From: an uncultured Clostridium sp.
GTDB taxonomy: Bacteria > Bacillota > Clostridia > Lachnospirales > Lachnospiraceae
Assembly (NCBI GenBank): GCA_945915475.1
Contig: CAMEFI010000019.1
Location: 1 to 63,814, forward strand
Direction of reading: 5' to 3'
Length of the DNA stretch: 63,814 bases
Shown in pieces: positions 46,134-55,632 of this stretch (its first letter is position 1; the number at the start of each line of letters is the position of its first letter). The notes below the pieces were generated by a model. It was not told where the DNA came from and searched no databases. It saw nothing but the letters and a program-made list of their open reading frames with translations. Both the position numbers and the translations under genes were made by a program.

Positions 46134-48233
46134 ATGCAGAATTTACCGGCTAATGTTACACGGGGCAACGACACGAATATCATTTCCATTGCGGCATCCA
46201 GTAATAAGGGAATGCTGATTCGGTTTTTGAATGAGCAGGTGGAAGAAGGTTTCTATGCACTTGTTATTGATTATTTGAAGGATCATAATTTTGATTTATC
46301 TACTATGTTAGTGGATGATGATGTCAAGGCGCAGTGTACCAAGCTCTATGAATTGGCAGAGTTTGTGGATGAGAACATCAAGAAACCCGGGAAGTATGAG
46401 ATTGAAGAATGGATTGAGCCGTTGTTTAAGTTTGTTTATGGGGATATTGATCCGGCGGATACGGACGCCATTATTAATACAACAGGTATTTATCGGTACA
46501 GTATCTGGCTGATTTATTTATATCAGCTTGATATGTTCGGAGAGGCAATGCGGTTAATTGGTGAAAGAGTTGCACCGCTTTTGATCAATACATGTTATCA
46601 GATTGCGGATGCGGATGATCGTCCTTCTACATATGATAAGGCTGTTATGGGTTACATGGATCTGATTAATGTTGTCATGGAGATGGATTTACCGCCTTCT
46701 GCATCTAATTCTGAGGCTTATCTGAATAATCTTGAAGTTTTATATGATTATTTTGTGGAAGATTCCCATGTAGGGAATGATTATAAGATTCAGTTCAGTA
46801 TGGGGTTGTTTAATTCCTTTATCCGCAAGAAAGATTACGACAAAGCATTTGAATTCTATGGTCTGAATGCGGAGTATATTCCGGTTGACAATATGCGGGT
46901 ATATGAGAACTTTAAGGAATTGATTCGCAACTGCAACAGTACGCAGTATACCAATGTATTGAGTAGAACCGTTATCTCTGCCATTTCTAAGCAGGATATC
47001 TACAATAAGAGAATAGATAGTTTATTGGTGGAAGTATCTGCGTTTGTTAAGAAGGTATACAAGTATATTGAAGATGAGCCGGTTATGAAGAAGAATTTAC
47101 AGATTCTTGGCGCAGGTTCCTCTTTGAGTGATAAGAGCAATGTGTTTGAGGGCTTATATGAGTATAATCTTGTATTTTATGAATGTGGTATCAAACAGTT
47201 GGTGAATCAGGATTTATCCACAAGATCATGGGAAGAGAAATATGAGATTCTTGATTTGCTTTATACAACATTGAATGTTATATTTGATGGCTATAATGTT
47301 TATGAGATTTCCAATCGTATTGAGCATCAGTATGTAGAACTTACATGGATTGGTAATTATGTGAATGCTAACCCATCACTTCTTAAGTTGTTCTTTAGCG
47401 TAAAAGAGAAGATAAAGGCATTTAAAGTACGTAAGAATTCTATTTTGGAGAAGAGCAGAACCAATTATGAGATTAAGAAGTTATTAGAGGATCGTCAGAA
47501 ACATCTTGTATTTCTTGCAGCAGATGATATGGTTCGCCATGGATTACAGAACAAAGATAAGCCGATAGTAAGCTCGGGTTATAGTGAAGAACGGGCAAGG
47601 AAGATGTTTATAGATACCTACAATCGGATTAACTTACCGGCTAAGTATGAGAAAACGAAAGCGGAACCGGTTACAACTTCTAAGTTTGGTTTTGGTAAGT
47701 CATCTGCACCCGTTACGAGTTCAGATATCCATAAATTATTTGATAATCCACAGGTTAAGGAACTGGTATGCAAGTCCGAATGGTTATGGAACCAATATCT
47801 TGATAAGGGAAAGGACAAACAAACAGAAGAAGAAGTTACCTATAGTGTGGCTTGTCTGATAAAAGTTGTTGAGACATTGATTGTACGTAAGGATAAGCAG
47901 GCAGCACCGGAAGTAACGCCGAATAAGCGTGTTATCATTACAAAGACCGGTAAAGTAATTGAATTATCAGATGAATCAGATGATAAGCCGGTGAATAACA
48001 ATGGAAATGAACCGACTGTTATTGAGCATATTCACAATATTGGTGAGTATTTGAAGGATCGCAGTGAGGAGAACGTCCGGTACGTTCAGACATACATTGA
48101 AGACTGGGTTGAGTTTTTGATGCAGAATAAGTTTGATAAAGATTCCCTATTGTCGCTTTTTGATGCAGAGGAAGTACGTGCGAAGACCTTGCAGACAATT
48201 AAGAAATTGAATTATGATTTAAGCAATTATTAA
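46134..48233 (+). CDS. Large protein of unknown function (699 aa)
   Basis: ATG follows AAGGAGGAGTTACA. The protein is soluble and helix-rich, with no signal peptide, membrane segment or recognised catalytic motif. The start LPANVTRGNDTNIISIAASSNKGMLIRFLNEQ looks conserved. There is a polar, Asn- and Asp-rich linker at about residues 600-630 and a C-terminal helix pair. It may belong to a repeat or scaffold class. It is followed by a lone pilin-like gene 152 bases on; whether they work together is open. I find no family for it. Confidence 0.75.
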   Translation: MQNLPANVTRGNDTNIISIAASSNKGMLIRFLNEQVEEGFYALVIDYLKDHNFDLSTMLVDDDVKAQCTKLYELAEFVDENIKKPGKYEIEEWIEPLFKFVYGDIDPADTDAIINTTGIYRYSIWLIYLYQLDMFGEAMRLIGERVAPLLINTCYQIADADDRPSTYDKAVMGYMDLINVVMEMDLPPSASNSEAYLNNLEVLYDYFVEDSHVGNDYKIQFSMGLFNSFIRKKDYDKAFEFYGLNAEYIPVDNMRVYENFKELIRNCNSTQYTNVLSRTVISAISKQDIYNKRIDSLLVEVSAFVKKVYKYIEDEPVMKKNLQILGAGSSLSDKSNVFEGLYEYNLVFYECGIKQLVNQDLSTRSWEEKYEILDLLYTTLNVIFDGYNVYEISNRIEHQYVELTWIGNYVNANPSLLKLFFSVKEKIKAFKVRKNSILEKSRTNYEIKKLLEDRQKHLVFLAADDMVRHGLQNKDKPIVSSGYSEERARKMFIDTYNRINLPAKYEKTKAEPVTTSKFGFGKSSAPVTSSDIHKLFDNPQVKELVCKSEWLWNQYLDKGKDKQTEEEVTYSVACLIKVVETLIVRKDKQAAPEVTPNKRVIITKTGKVIELSDESDDKPVNNNGNEPTVIEHIHNIGEYLKDRSEENVRYVQTYIEDWVEFLMQNKFDKDSLLSLFDAEEVRAKTLQTIKKLNYDLSNY

Positions 48234-48385
48234 TTCGGAGTGAGCATGGGGCTATTATACTTTTGAATACATTTTTTAAGAGTGTAACAGTCCCTTTTTC
48301 TCAGTGGGAGTACAATCTCCGGTTGAGATTAAGTCTGCAATGGATAAGAAGATATTTACTGGAATGATGAAGGAGAATGGGAGAG

Positions 48386-48841
48386 ATGAAAAAGAGGAAT
48401 GCAGGATTTTCCATGATAGAATTGATCATTGTGATTGCAATTATGGCAATCTTAACCGGAGTACTGGCACCAATGTTGGTACAGTATATCAATAAGGCCA
48501 GATTAAGTACGGATATTGATACCGGTAAAGAAATTGCCAAAGCAATTATGACTTGTGTAACGGATGAGTCTGTAAAGGATAATGCCGTACAACATAATAG
48601 TCCGCATCCGGTGAATGATATGGATGGTGCAGATTTTAAGAATGCTGTACTCAAGATGTTAGGACAGCAAACCCTTACCGGCAAATCCAAAAAAGATGTG
48701 GATGCTCAGCCCTTTGATGCAGATAAAAGACAATTTTATTATACATTAGATGCCGATAAGAATAAGGTAGAAATATTTTATGGTGGAACTACAGCAGATT
48801 ATGAGATATATCCAAGAACAGGAAACAAACTTGTTAAATAG
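48386..48841 (+). CDS. Type IV pilin-like / pseudopilin protein
   Basis: Prepilin-type protein of 151 residues. ATG at 48386 is nine bases after AAGGAG; an ATG at 48377 is too near that site. The prepilin leader KKRNAG ends before FSMIELIIVIAIMAILTGVL, with Glu at position 5 of the mature protein, the classic N-methylation and assembly motif. The rest is polar and likely a globular pilin head. No prepilin peptidase, ATPase or platform gene is nearby, so it must use machinery encoded elsewhere or be a solitary minor pilin. Confidence 0.85.
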   Translation: MKKRNAGFSMIELIIVIAIMAILTGVLAPMLVQYINKARLSTDIDTGKEIAKAIMTCVTDESVKDNAVQHNSPHPVNDMDGADFKNAVLKMLGQQTLTGKSKKDVDAQPFDADKRQFYYTLDADKNKVEIFYGGTTADYEIYPRTGNKLVK

Positions 48842-48878
48842 CGCTGAATAATAAAAAATATTTTTTTGAAAAAAGTTG

Positions 48879-48907
48879 TTGACAAAGATGGAATCGTTTG
48901 GTATATT
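48879..48907 (+). promoter_or_regulatory. Promoter of tRNA-Gly
   Basis: TTGACA (48879-48884), 17-base spacer, TATATT (48902-48907), 20 bases upstream of the mature tRNA. Confidence 0.8.
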
Positions 48908-48927
48908 AGTACCTGTCGTTAAGACAT

Positions 48928-48999
<72 letters not shown>

Positions 49000-49009
49000 T
49001 TTATTATAC

Positions 49010-49043
49010 AAAAAAGGATACCTTGATAAAGGTATCCTTTTTT
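49010..49043. terminator. Terminator of tRNA-Gly
   Basis: AAAAAAGGATACCTT (49010-49024) pairs perfectly with AAGGTATCCTTTTTT (49029-49043); the outer ACA/TGT bases also pair. Symmetric and potentially bidirectional. Confidence 0.9.
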
Positions 49044-49050
49044 GTATAAT

Positions 49051-49089
49051 CGAGCCCAATCCTGGGCTCGAAGTTCGATCGTCTCGCAT
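49051..49089. other. GC-rich hairpin followed by a tRNA 3'-end-like sequence
   Basis: CGAGCCCA (49051-49058) pairs with TGGGCTCG (49063-49070). Right after it, GTTCGATCGTCTCGC repeats the T-arm/acceptor part of the tRNA-Gly upstream, lacking three bases. This looks like a decayed tRNA fragment or recombination scar. Confidence 0.4.
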
Positions 49090-49185
49090 TTCTTTTTCCA
49101 TTTCACAAAGTTCTGTCTGAACATAAAATGAACACAAAAATGGTATATAGTCGATAATTATCAAGTGAAGGAAGTGGTATGTTTC

Positions 49186-49605
49186 ATGAAACAGAATTTC
49201 AAGCAGAGAATGCTTCAGTTTATGCAGGGACGATATGGAGTAGATCAGTTATCCGGATTTCTAATCTGGACTGCTGTTGTGATTGCAGTGATTACGTTGT
49301 TTGTCAGAATACCATTGTTGCAGATTGTAACATGGATACTTATTATTTATGCGTATGTGCGCATTTTTTCAAAAAATACTACAAAACGTTATGCGCAGAA
49401 TCAGAAATTTTTGGATGCTACATGGGGTATACGAAAATTTTTTGCGGATATTAAGTATCGCATAAAGTATGGAAAACAGACGACAGAGCCTTATCGGATC
49501 TATAAGTGTCGGAAATGTGGACAAAAGATCCGTATTCCAAAAGGAAAAGGTAAAATCATGATCACATGTCCGAAATGTAAGTATCAATTTAAGAAAAAGA
49601 GCTGA
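49186..49605 (+). CDS. Membrane protein with C-terminal zinc ribbon
   Basis: 139 residues from the ATG at 49186. Two hydrophobic stretches (about residues 24-42 and 44-62) precede a basic linker and a zinc-ribbon tail with CRKCGQK and CPKCKYQ (cysteines near residues 108, 111, 128 and 131). A GTG at 49165 would add seven residues. Another frame from ATG 49179 has the better-spaced ribosome binding site but encodes nothing recognisable. The zinc ribbon is the reason for preferring this frame. Function unknown; followed by the DUF5685 gene after 17 bases. Confidence 0.75.
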   Translation: MKQNFKQRMLQFMQGRYGVDQLSGFLIWTAVVIAVITLFVRIPLLQIVTWILIIYAYVRIFSKNTTKRYAQNQKFLDATWGIRKFFADIKYRIKYGKQTTEPYRIYKCRKCGQKIRIPKGKGKIMITCPKCKYQFKKKS

Positions 49606-49622
49606 TGGGATAGGAGTCTTAA

Positions 49623-50477
49623 ATGTACGGTTATGTAGTGATGAATAAGCCGGAATTGAAGATTAGAGAATATGAAGAATACCGTGCGTATTATTGCGGA
49701 TTGTGTAAAGCATTGAAACGTCAGGCAGGTATGCGCGGTCAGTTGGCGTTAAGTTATGACATGACATTTCTTGCGTTGTTGTTAACTGCGTTGTACGAAC
49801 CGGAGACAAAGAAATATAAGGAACATTGCATTGTGCATCCCATAGGTTCTCAGAGCATTCGTGAGAATTCCTGTATTGAATATGCTGCGGATATGAGTCT
49901 TATGCTTACATGGTATAAATGCAGGGATGACTATGCAGATGATAGAAATATGCTGAAGGCAGCTTATGGAAGTGTACTTGCGAAGAAGGTTCGCAGAATT
50001 GAAAACCAATACCCAAGACAGGCAAAGTCGGTTTCTCTCAATTTGGGTAAGCTGGTGCAGTTAGAGAAAGAACAGATAACGGATATCGATAAGCTGTCTG
50101 CCTGTTTTGGAAATTTGCTTGCTGATATTTTTGTTATGAAGGAAGACGAATGGCAGACGTATCTTAGTAATTTTGGCTTTTATCTTGGAAAATTTGTGTA
50201 TATAATGGATGCTTATGATGACGTAGAGAAAGACAGGAAGAAAGGCAGTTTCAATCCTTTTTTAGAAAGGGAGAAACAAGATGGATTGGATGATTGGGTA
50301 AAGCAGCTGTTGATTATGTGCGCAACAGAATTTGCAAAATCATTTGAGAAAATGCCAATTATACAGGATGCAGGGATATTGAGAAATATTATATATTCCG
50401 GTGTCTTTTGCAGATATGCAAACATTCGCAAGCAAAGAGCAGAGAACATGGAGGAGCAGCATGAGAAGTCCATATGA
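49623..50477 (+). CDS. DUF5685-family protein
   Basis: 284 residues with the family opening [32 protein letters not shown] (first 20 residues quoted would suffice; Cys-rich GLCK near residue 27). The helical body includes [21 protein letters not shown] near residue 200. This resembles phytoene/squalene synthase-like helical folds with Asp-rich motifs, although a catalytic function has not been established for the family. It overlaps the following J-domain gene by 17 bases, so the two are coupled, and they probably work together. Confidence 0.75.
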   Translation: MYGYVVMNKPELKIREYEEYRAYYCGLCKALKRQAGMRGQLALSYDMTFLALLLTALYEPETKKYKEHCIVHPIGSQSIRENSCIEYAADMSLMLTWYKCRDDYADDRNMLKAAYGSVLAKKVRRIENQYPRQAKSVSLNLGKLVQLEKEQITDIDKLSACFGNLLADIFVMKEDEWQTYLSNFGFYLGKFVYIMDAYDDVEKDRKKGSFNPFLEREKQDGLDDWVKQLLIMCATEFAKSFEKMPIIQDAGILRNIIYSGVFCRYANIRKQRAENMEEQHEKSI

Positions 50478-51123
50478 CATATTAGGAGTACCGACGAACG
50501 CGTCGGAGGAAGAGATAAAAAAAGCATATAGAAATCTAAGCCGCAAATATCATCCTGATGCCAATGTGAATAATCCGCATAAGGAACAGGCAGAGGAACG
50601 TTTCAAAGAGGTACAGCAGGCTTACCAGGCAATCATGGATGAAAGGGAAGGTAAGACAAGTGGATATGGAGGTGCTTCCACAAATCCATATGGCAGTTAC
50701 GGCGGATTTGGTGGATTCGGTGGATTTACAGGCGGACAGGGTAGAGCTTCTTATTCTGAGAGTAAAGAAGATTCTTATTTGAATGCGGCAATGAATTATA
50801 TCCGTGGAGGCGACTATACATCCGCTTTGCGGGTGCTGTCAGATATTGATAACAGAACAGGAAAATGGTATTATATTTCTGCGATTGCAAATCAGGGTGT
50901 GGGTAATCAGGCTACGGCTTTAGAACATATTCAGATTGCAATGCGAATGGAACCGGATAATATGGAATACCGGCAATTCTATCAGGTAATGCAAAATGGG
51001 GGCAATTGGTATCAGACACAGGGCAGAAGTTATGGAATGCCGGATGTTAATGACGGAGATTATTGTTTCAAATTGTGTCTTGCCAATTTGTTATGTAATA
51101 TTTGCTGTATGCCGGGTTGTTAG
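50461..51123 (+). CDS. J-domain protein with TPR-like region and Cys-rich tail
   Basis: ATG at 50461 is after GGAGGAGCAGC. The J domain (residues 1-65, [19 protein letters not shown], with the HPD motif in KYHPDAN) is followed by a Gly-rich linker (residues 70-100), a TPR-like helical region (residues 105-170) and a Cys-rich end ([19 protein letters not shown]). It lacks the zinc-finger and C-terminal domains of DnaJ, so it is a class C co-chaperone. It is coupled to the DUF5685 gene. The tail with six cysteines may be hydrophobic and membrane-associated or metal-binding. Confidence 0.85.
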   Translation: MRSPYDILGVPTNASEEEIKKAYRNLSRKYHPDANVNNPHKEQAEERFKEVQQAYQAIMDEREGKTSGYGGASTNPYGSYGGFGGFGGFTGGQGRASYSESKEDSYLNAAMNYIRGGDYTSALRVLSDIDNRTGKWYYISAIANQGVGNQATALEHIQIAMRMEPDNMEYRQFYQVMQNGGNWYQTQGRSYGMPDVNDGDYCFKLCLANLLCNICCMPGC

Positions 51124-51137
51124 AGTGAGGAGAGGTT

Positions 51138-51761
51138 ATGGGAAGAGAAGAATATCAGGAGTATGAGCCGGATCGAACGGAAAGTTCATTTTTTGCAATG
51201 ATGTCCCGTATGAAATATATTAATCGTTGGGCACTTATGCGTAATTCTTATCCGGAAAATATCAGCGAGCATTCTTTGGAAGTCGGAATGCTTGCACATG
51301 TGCTTGCCCTTATCGGGAACAAAAAGTGTGGACGGAAGTTAAATGCAGAGAGGGCTGCATTGATTGGAATGTACCATGATTGTACAGAGATTATAACAGG
51401 TGATATGCCAACTCCAATTAAATATTATAATATGGAAACCCAGGATGCTTATAAAAATGTAGAAAAACAAGCGGCAAAGGAATTACTTGGTGTATTGCCG
51501 GATTATTTGCAGGATGATTATAGGAATCTTTTTTTTCCTGCAGAAGAGGAAGCATATTTGTGGAAATTAGTAAAAGCGGCAGATCGTTTGTCAGCATATA
51601 TTAAGTGCATAGAAGAGGAAAAGGCAGGAAACAGGGAATTCTCCAATGCGAAGGCGGCGACTTTTGAGAAGCTTACCGCAATGGATTTACCGGAAGTTCG
51701 TATCTTTTTAAGAGAGTTTGGAAGTGCGTATAAGAAAACGCTTGATGAGTTGAAAAATTAA
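51138..51761 (+). CDS. yfbR: YfbR-like 5'-deoxynucleotidase (HD domain)
   Basis: Dephosphorylates deoxyribonucleoside 5'-monophosphates. 207 residues with the HD-domain metal ligands in ISEHSLEV (near residue 51) and MYHDCTEIITGDMPTPIKY (His-Asp near residues 79-80), and KAADRLSAYIKC for the last Asp. The arginine and Glu positions resemble YfbR. ATG follows GAGGAGAGGTT. It is 14 bases after the J-domain gene. Confidence 0.9.
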   Translation: MGREEYQEYEPDRTESSFFAMMSRMKYINRWALMRNSYPENISEHSLEVGMLAHVLALIGNKKCGRKLNAERAALIGMYHDCTEIITGDMPTPIKYYNMETQDAYKNVEKQAAKELLGVLPDYLQDDYRNLFFPAEEEAYLWKLVKAADRLSAYIKCIEEEKAGNREFSNAKAATFEKLTAMDLPEVRIFLREFGSAYKKTLDELKN

Positions 51762-51840
51762 GGATCGGAGATAGACAGAATCTGGAAAAAAAGGTATAAT
51801 ATTAAAGTGATTAGAAAATGATGTAATGGAGGGTTATAGC

Positions 51841-53292
51841 ATGAAAAATATTCTTTTTGTTGCTTCAGAGTGTGTTCCGTTTATTAAAACGGGTGGTTTG
51901 GCAGATGTTGTGGGTGCGTTGCCGAAAATGTTTCCGAAGGATCAGTATGATGTGAGAGTAGTAATTCCGAATTACACCTGTATTCCATGGGAATATCGGG
52001 GGAAATTCCAATACGTTCATCATTTTTATATGGATCTAGGAAAGCGATTTGAGAATGTACATGTGGGAATTATGACATATCAATTAGATGGTATTACATA
52101 TTATTTCATTGATAATGAATATTATTTTTCAGGATGGGCACCATATGGAACCATACGGTTTGATATAGAGAAGTTTACATTTTTCTCAAAAGCGGCGCTT
52201 GCAATTCTGCCGGTTATTAATTTCAAACCGGATGTCATTCATTGTCACGACTGGCAGGCAGGACTTGTACCGGTATATCTGCATACGTTGTATGAGAATA
52301 ATCCATTTTTCCGTGGAACCAAGACGATTATGACGATTCATAATCTGAAATTCCAGGGCGTATGGGATGTGAAGACTTTCAAGTATATTTCAGGATTGCC
52401 GGATTATGTATTTACTCCGGACAGGATGGAATTTTTCAAGGATGGTAATATGTTAAAGGCCGGTATGGTATATGCAGATTATATTACCACAGTAAGTGAT
52501 ACCTATGCAGGAGAGATTCAGACACCGGAGTATGGGGAGAATTTAGATGACTTGTTAAGATTCCATAATCGAAAGCTTTGTGGTATTGTGAACGGTATTG
52601 ATTATGAGGTATATGATCCGAATACAGACAACAAGATTTACAGGAAATATAACGTTCGAAGCTACAAGAAAGGGAAAGCGGAGAACAAGATGGAACTGCA
52701 GAAGGAACTTGGACTTCCTGTAGATGAGAACAGATATATGATTGGTATTATTTCCCGTTTGACGGATCAAAAGGGGTTGGATCTGGTTGACTGGGTAATG
52801 GAAAAGATTGTAGATCCGTATACACAGTTCGTGGTGATAGGAACTGGTGAAGCGAAGTATGAGAATATGTTTAAGCATTATCAGTGGGTATATTCAGACC
52901 GTGTATCTGCCAATATTTTCTATTCCGATGAGAGAGCCCATAAGTTGTATGCGGCTGCGGATGCCATGTTAATGCCATCCCGGTTTGAACCATGTGGTCT
53001 TACACAATTGATTTCTTTGCGGTATGGAACCGTTCCGATTGTAAGAGAGACGGGTGGTCTGAAAGATACGGTTATTCCTTATAATGAATATGACGGAACA
53101 GGAACCGGATTTTCGTTTAAGAATTACAATGCAGACGAGATGCTTAGGATTATTAATTATTCCAAGGAAGTATACTATGATCATAGAGAAGAATGGAATC
53201 GTATGGTGATCCGTGATATGAAGGAAGATTTTTCATGGGATAAGTCGGCTGTGAAATATATGCAGTTGTATGATAAAGTATTAGGATATTAG
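51841..53292 (+). CDS. glgA: Glycogen synthase (ADP-glucose dependent)
   Basis: Elongates alpha-1,4 glucan from ADP-glucose; GT5 family. ATG at 51841 after GAGGG. The KTGGLADVVGALPK motif (near residue 15) binds ADP-glucose, HDWQAGLVP (near residue 142) and IGIISRLTDQKGLDL (near residue 303) are conserved, and the catalytic Glu lies in PSRFEPCGLTQL (near residue 385). 483 residues, normal. It is not next to glgB, glgC or glgP in this window. Confidence 0.95.
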   Translation: MKNILFVASECVPFIKTGGLADVVGALPKMFPKDQYDVRVVIPNYTCIPWEYRGKFQYVHHFYMDLGKRFENVHVGIMTYQLDGITYYFIDNEYYFSGWAPYGTIRFDIEKFTFFSKAALAILPVINFKPDVIHCHDWQAGLVPVYLHTLYENNPFFRGTKTIMTIHNLKFQGVWDVKTFKYISGLPDYVFTPDRMEFFKDGNMLKAGMVYADYITTVSDTYAGEIQTPEYGENLDDLLRFHNRKLCGIVNGIDYEVYDPNTDNKIYRKYNVRSYKKGKAENKMELQKELGLPVDENRYMIGIISRLTDQKGLDLVDWVMEKIVDPYTQFVVIGTGEAKYENMFKHYQWVYSDRVSANIFYSDERAHKLYAAADAMLMPSRFEPCGLTQLISLRYGTVPIVRETGGLKDTVIPYNEYDGTGTGFSFKNYNADEMLRIINYSKEVYYDHREEWNRMVIRDMKEDFSWDKSAVKYMQLYDKVLGY

Positions 53293-53395
53293 GGAAGTGT
53301 CCTTTCTCTATGGAAAAATGAATAAGAGTGTGCTATACTCATGAAAGTAATCTAGCACAAGTACGGTCCACGTGGCCGGTAAGAGGAGAGAAGAA

Positions 53396-54673
53396 ATGAT
53401 AGACATCAAATTTTTACGTGAGAATCCAGACATTGTAAAGCAGAACATTAAGAATAAGTTTCAGGATGAGAAACTTCCACTTGTTGACGAGGTAATTGAG
53501 TTAGATGCAAAGAGTCGTGATACGAAAGGGAAAGCGGATGCTCTGCGGGCAGAGAGAAACAAGATTTCCAAGCAGATTGGTGCATTAATGGCTCAAGGCA
53601 AGAAAGAAGAAGCGGAAGCCACCAAGAAACTTGTCACAGAACGTTCTGAAGAACTTGCGGCGTTAGAAGTGCAGGAAAAGGATTTGCAGGAGAGAATTAC
53701 TAAGATTATGATGGTAATTCCGAATATTATTGATCCTTCTGTCCCAATTGGTAAAGACGATAGCGAGAATGTAGAGATTGAGAGATTTGGTGAGCCGATA
53801 GTACCTGATTTTGAGATTCCATACCATACAGAGATTATGGAACGGTTCAATGGTATTGATTTAGATGCTGCAGGACGTGTGGCAGGGAATGGTTTCTATT
53901 ATTTAATGGGGGATATTGCAAGATTACATTCTGCAGTCATTTCCTATGCAAGAGATTTTATGATTGACCGGGGTTTCACATATTGTGTACCACCATTTAT
54001 GATTCGTTCCAATGTTGTAACGGGTGTTATGAGTTTTGCCGAGATGGATGCCATGATGTATAAGATTGAGGGTGAAGACCTGTATTTGATTGGGACAAGT
54101 GAGCATTCTATGATTGGTAAGTTTATTGATACGATTGTGAAGGAAGAGGAGTTGCCGAAGACTCTTACCAGCTATTCTCCATGTTTCCGTAAGGAAAAGG
54201 GGGCACATGGTATTGAGGAGCGAGGTGTATACCGGATTCATCAGTTTGAAAAACAGGAAATGATCGTAGTATGTAAGCCGGAAGACAGTAAGATGTGGTT
54301 TGATAAATTGTGGCAGAATACGGTAGATCTGTTCCGAAGCCTGGATATTCCGGTGCGGACATTAGAATGCTGCTCTGGAGATTTGGCAGATCTTAAGGTG
54401 AAGTCAATTGATGTAGAAGCATGGTCACCAAGACAGAAGAAGTATTTTGAAGTTGGCAGTTGCTCAAACTTAGGTGATGCACAGGCGAGACGTCTGAAGA
54501 TTCGTGTAGATGGACCGAATGGTAAGTACTTTGCACATACCTTGAATAATACAGTTGTTGCACCGCCTCGTATGCTGATTGCCTTTCTTGAGAATAACCT
54601 GAATGCAGATGGCACAATCAATATTCCGAAAGTTTTACAGCCATACATGGGTGGTAAAACAAAGATTGAGTGA
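53396..54673 (+). CDS. serS: Serine-tRNA ligase
   Basis: Charges tRNA-Ser. ATG at 53396 follows AAGAGGAG. The N-terminal coiled-coil arm spans about residues 30-100. Class II motifs are present: CFRKEKGAHGIEERGVYRIHQFEKQE (motif 2; Arg/Glu/His near residues 262-288) and CSNLGDAQARRLKIR (motif 3, near residue 357). 425 residues. No T-box leader was recognised. Ends before a bidirectional terminator. Confidence 0.96.
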   Translation: MIDIKFLRENPDIVKQNIKNKFQDEKLPLVDEVIELDAKSRDTKGKADALRAERNKISKQIGALMAQGKKEEAEATKKLVTERSEELAALEVQEKDLQERITKIMMVIPNIIDPSVPIGKDDSENVEIERFGEPIVPDFEIPYHTEIMERFNGIDLDAAGRVAGNGFYYLMGDIARLHSAVISYARDFMIDRGFTYCVPPFMIRSNVVTGVMSFAEMDAMMYKIEGEDLYLIGTSEHSMIGKFIDTIVKEEELPKTLTSYSPCFRKEKGAHGIEERGVYRIHQFEKQEMIVVCKPEDSKMWFDKLWQNTVDLFRSLDIPVRTLECCSGDLADLKVKSIDVEAWSPRQKKYFEVGSCSNLGDAQARRLKIRVDGPNGKYFAHTLNNTVVAPPRMLIAFLENNLNADGTINIPKVLQPYMGGKTKIE

Positions 54674-54698
54674 TCAATCATAATCGTATAAGAATAGA

Positions 54699-54753
54699 AA
54701 AAGCCTATTCATTTGAAGAATCGATTAAGATTCCTGAAAATGAATAGGCTTTT
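54699..54753. terminator. Bidirectional terminator between serS and the LysR gene
   Basis: AAAAGCCTATTCATTT (54699-54714) pairs perfectly with AAATGAATAGGCTTTT (54738-54753). T and A tails on both sides suit both directions. Confidence 0.9.
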
Positions 54754-54762
54754 GTTCTAAAG

Positions 54763-55632
54763 TCATTGCTGAAAATATTTTTGGATATGTTTGTACATGG
54801 ATTTGACAGCGGGTGCCATTAAGTCAGGATTCAGGGCACAGAGGCCGATGATACGTTGCTCGGCTGGACGTAAAGAGTACATATCTACTTCGTATGGAAT
54901 GTTCTGCATGACTAAGCGGGGCATGATACAGATGCCCAGACCGGCAGCTACCATGGCAATGGTACTTAAATCATCCACTACATGGCAGGAGGAATGGATG
55001 GACAACTGGTATTTCTGAAAGAGTTTTTGGATATCTGCATCCGTGCTTTCTCGCTGTGAAACAAAGTTTTGTCCGTCTATTTCAGATAATTCAACATAAT
55101 TTTTGTGTTTTGGATGGAAAGATTTTGGGACAATACAGAGTAATTCGTCTTCATAAAGTGGAGTGATCGGTAAGTCTTTGCTGCTGGATTCCGATAAGAA
55201 ACCAAGATCCACCACACCGGTTTTAATCCAGTTATATACATCATCATAAGTTCCCTGATATATTTTTATCTCAATATTTGGATGGAGTTTTGAGAAACCG
55301 GTAACAAGCTCAGGAATAAAATTATTGCATACAGAAGAGAAGGTTCCAATCTTAACAGAACCATGTGTAAGTCCATTAAATTCCAGAATTGCCTGTTGTA
55401 GCTTTGCATCGCTATTCAATACGGTGAGTATATAAGGTTGCAGATTCTCGCCATAGCTTGTCAATGTGACACCATTTTTATTACGGTTAAATAGAGGAAA
55501 TCCCAGCTCTTTTTCTGCTGTAGAGATAGCATGGCTGATAGCAGAAGGTGTGAGACTCAGGACTTCGGCTGCACGCTGAAAACTTCCCTGCTCCACAACA
55601 GTCTGAAAAATCTGATAAGCAAGTAATGTCAT
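54763..55632 (-). CDS. LysR-family transcription regulator
   Basis: 289 residues with an N-terminal HTH (AYQIFQTVVEQGSFQRAAEVLSLTPSAISHAI; helix region about residues 18-40) and a C-terminal periplasmic-binding-like effector domain (residues 90-289). ATG overlaps the stop of the AAA ATPase gene by four bases. Effector and targets are unknown. Coupling to an AAA protein rather than a divergent enzyme is not the usual LysR setting. Confidence 0.9.
   Translation of the reverse strand: MTLLAYQIFQTVVEQGSFQRAAEVLSLTPSAISHAISTAEKELGFPLFNRNKNGVTLTSYGENLQPYILTVLNSDAKLQQAILEFNGLTHGSVKIGTFSSVCNNFIPELVTGFSKLHPNIEIKIYQGTYDDVYNWIKTGVVDLGFLSESSSKDLPITPLYEDELLCIVPKSFHPKHKNYVELSEIDGQNFVSQRESTDADIQKLFQKYQLSIHSSCHVVDDLSTIAMVAAGLGICIMPRLVMQNIPYEVDMYSLRPAEQRIIGLCALNPDLMAPAVKSMYKHIQKYFQQ

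Noticed and set aside
49179-49454. Alternative frame with a well-placed ribosome binding site (91 codons)
   Set aside because: It encodes no recognisable domain, whereas the overlapping frame from 49186 has two membrane helices and a four-Cys zinc ribbon.
53293-53395. Possible T-box leader before serS
   Set aside because: No specifier loop, no conserved T-box sequence and no terminator/antiterminator pair could be found.
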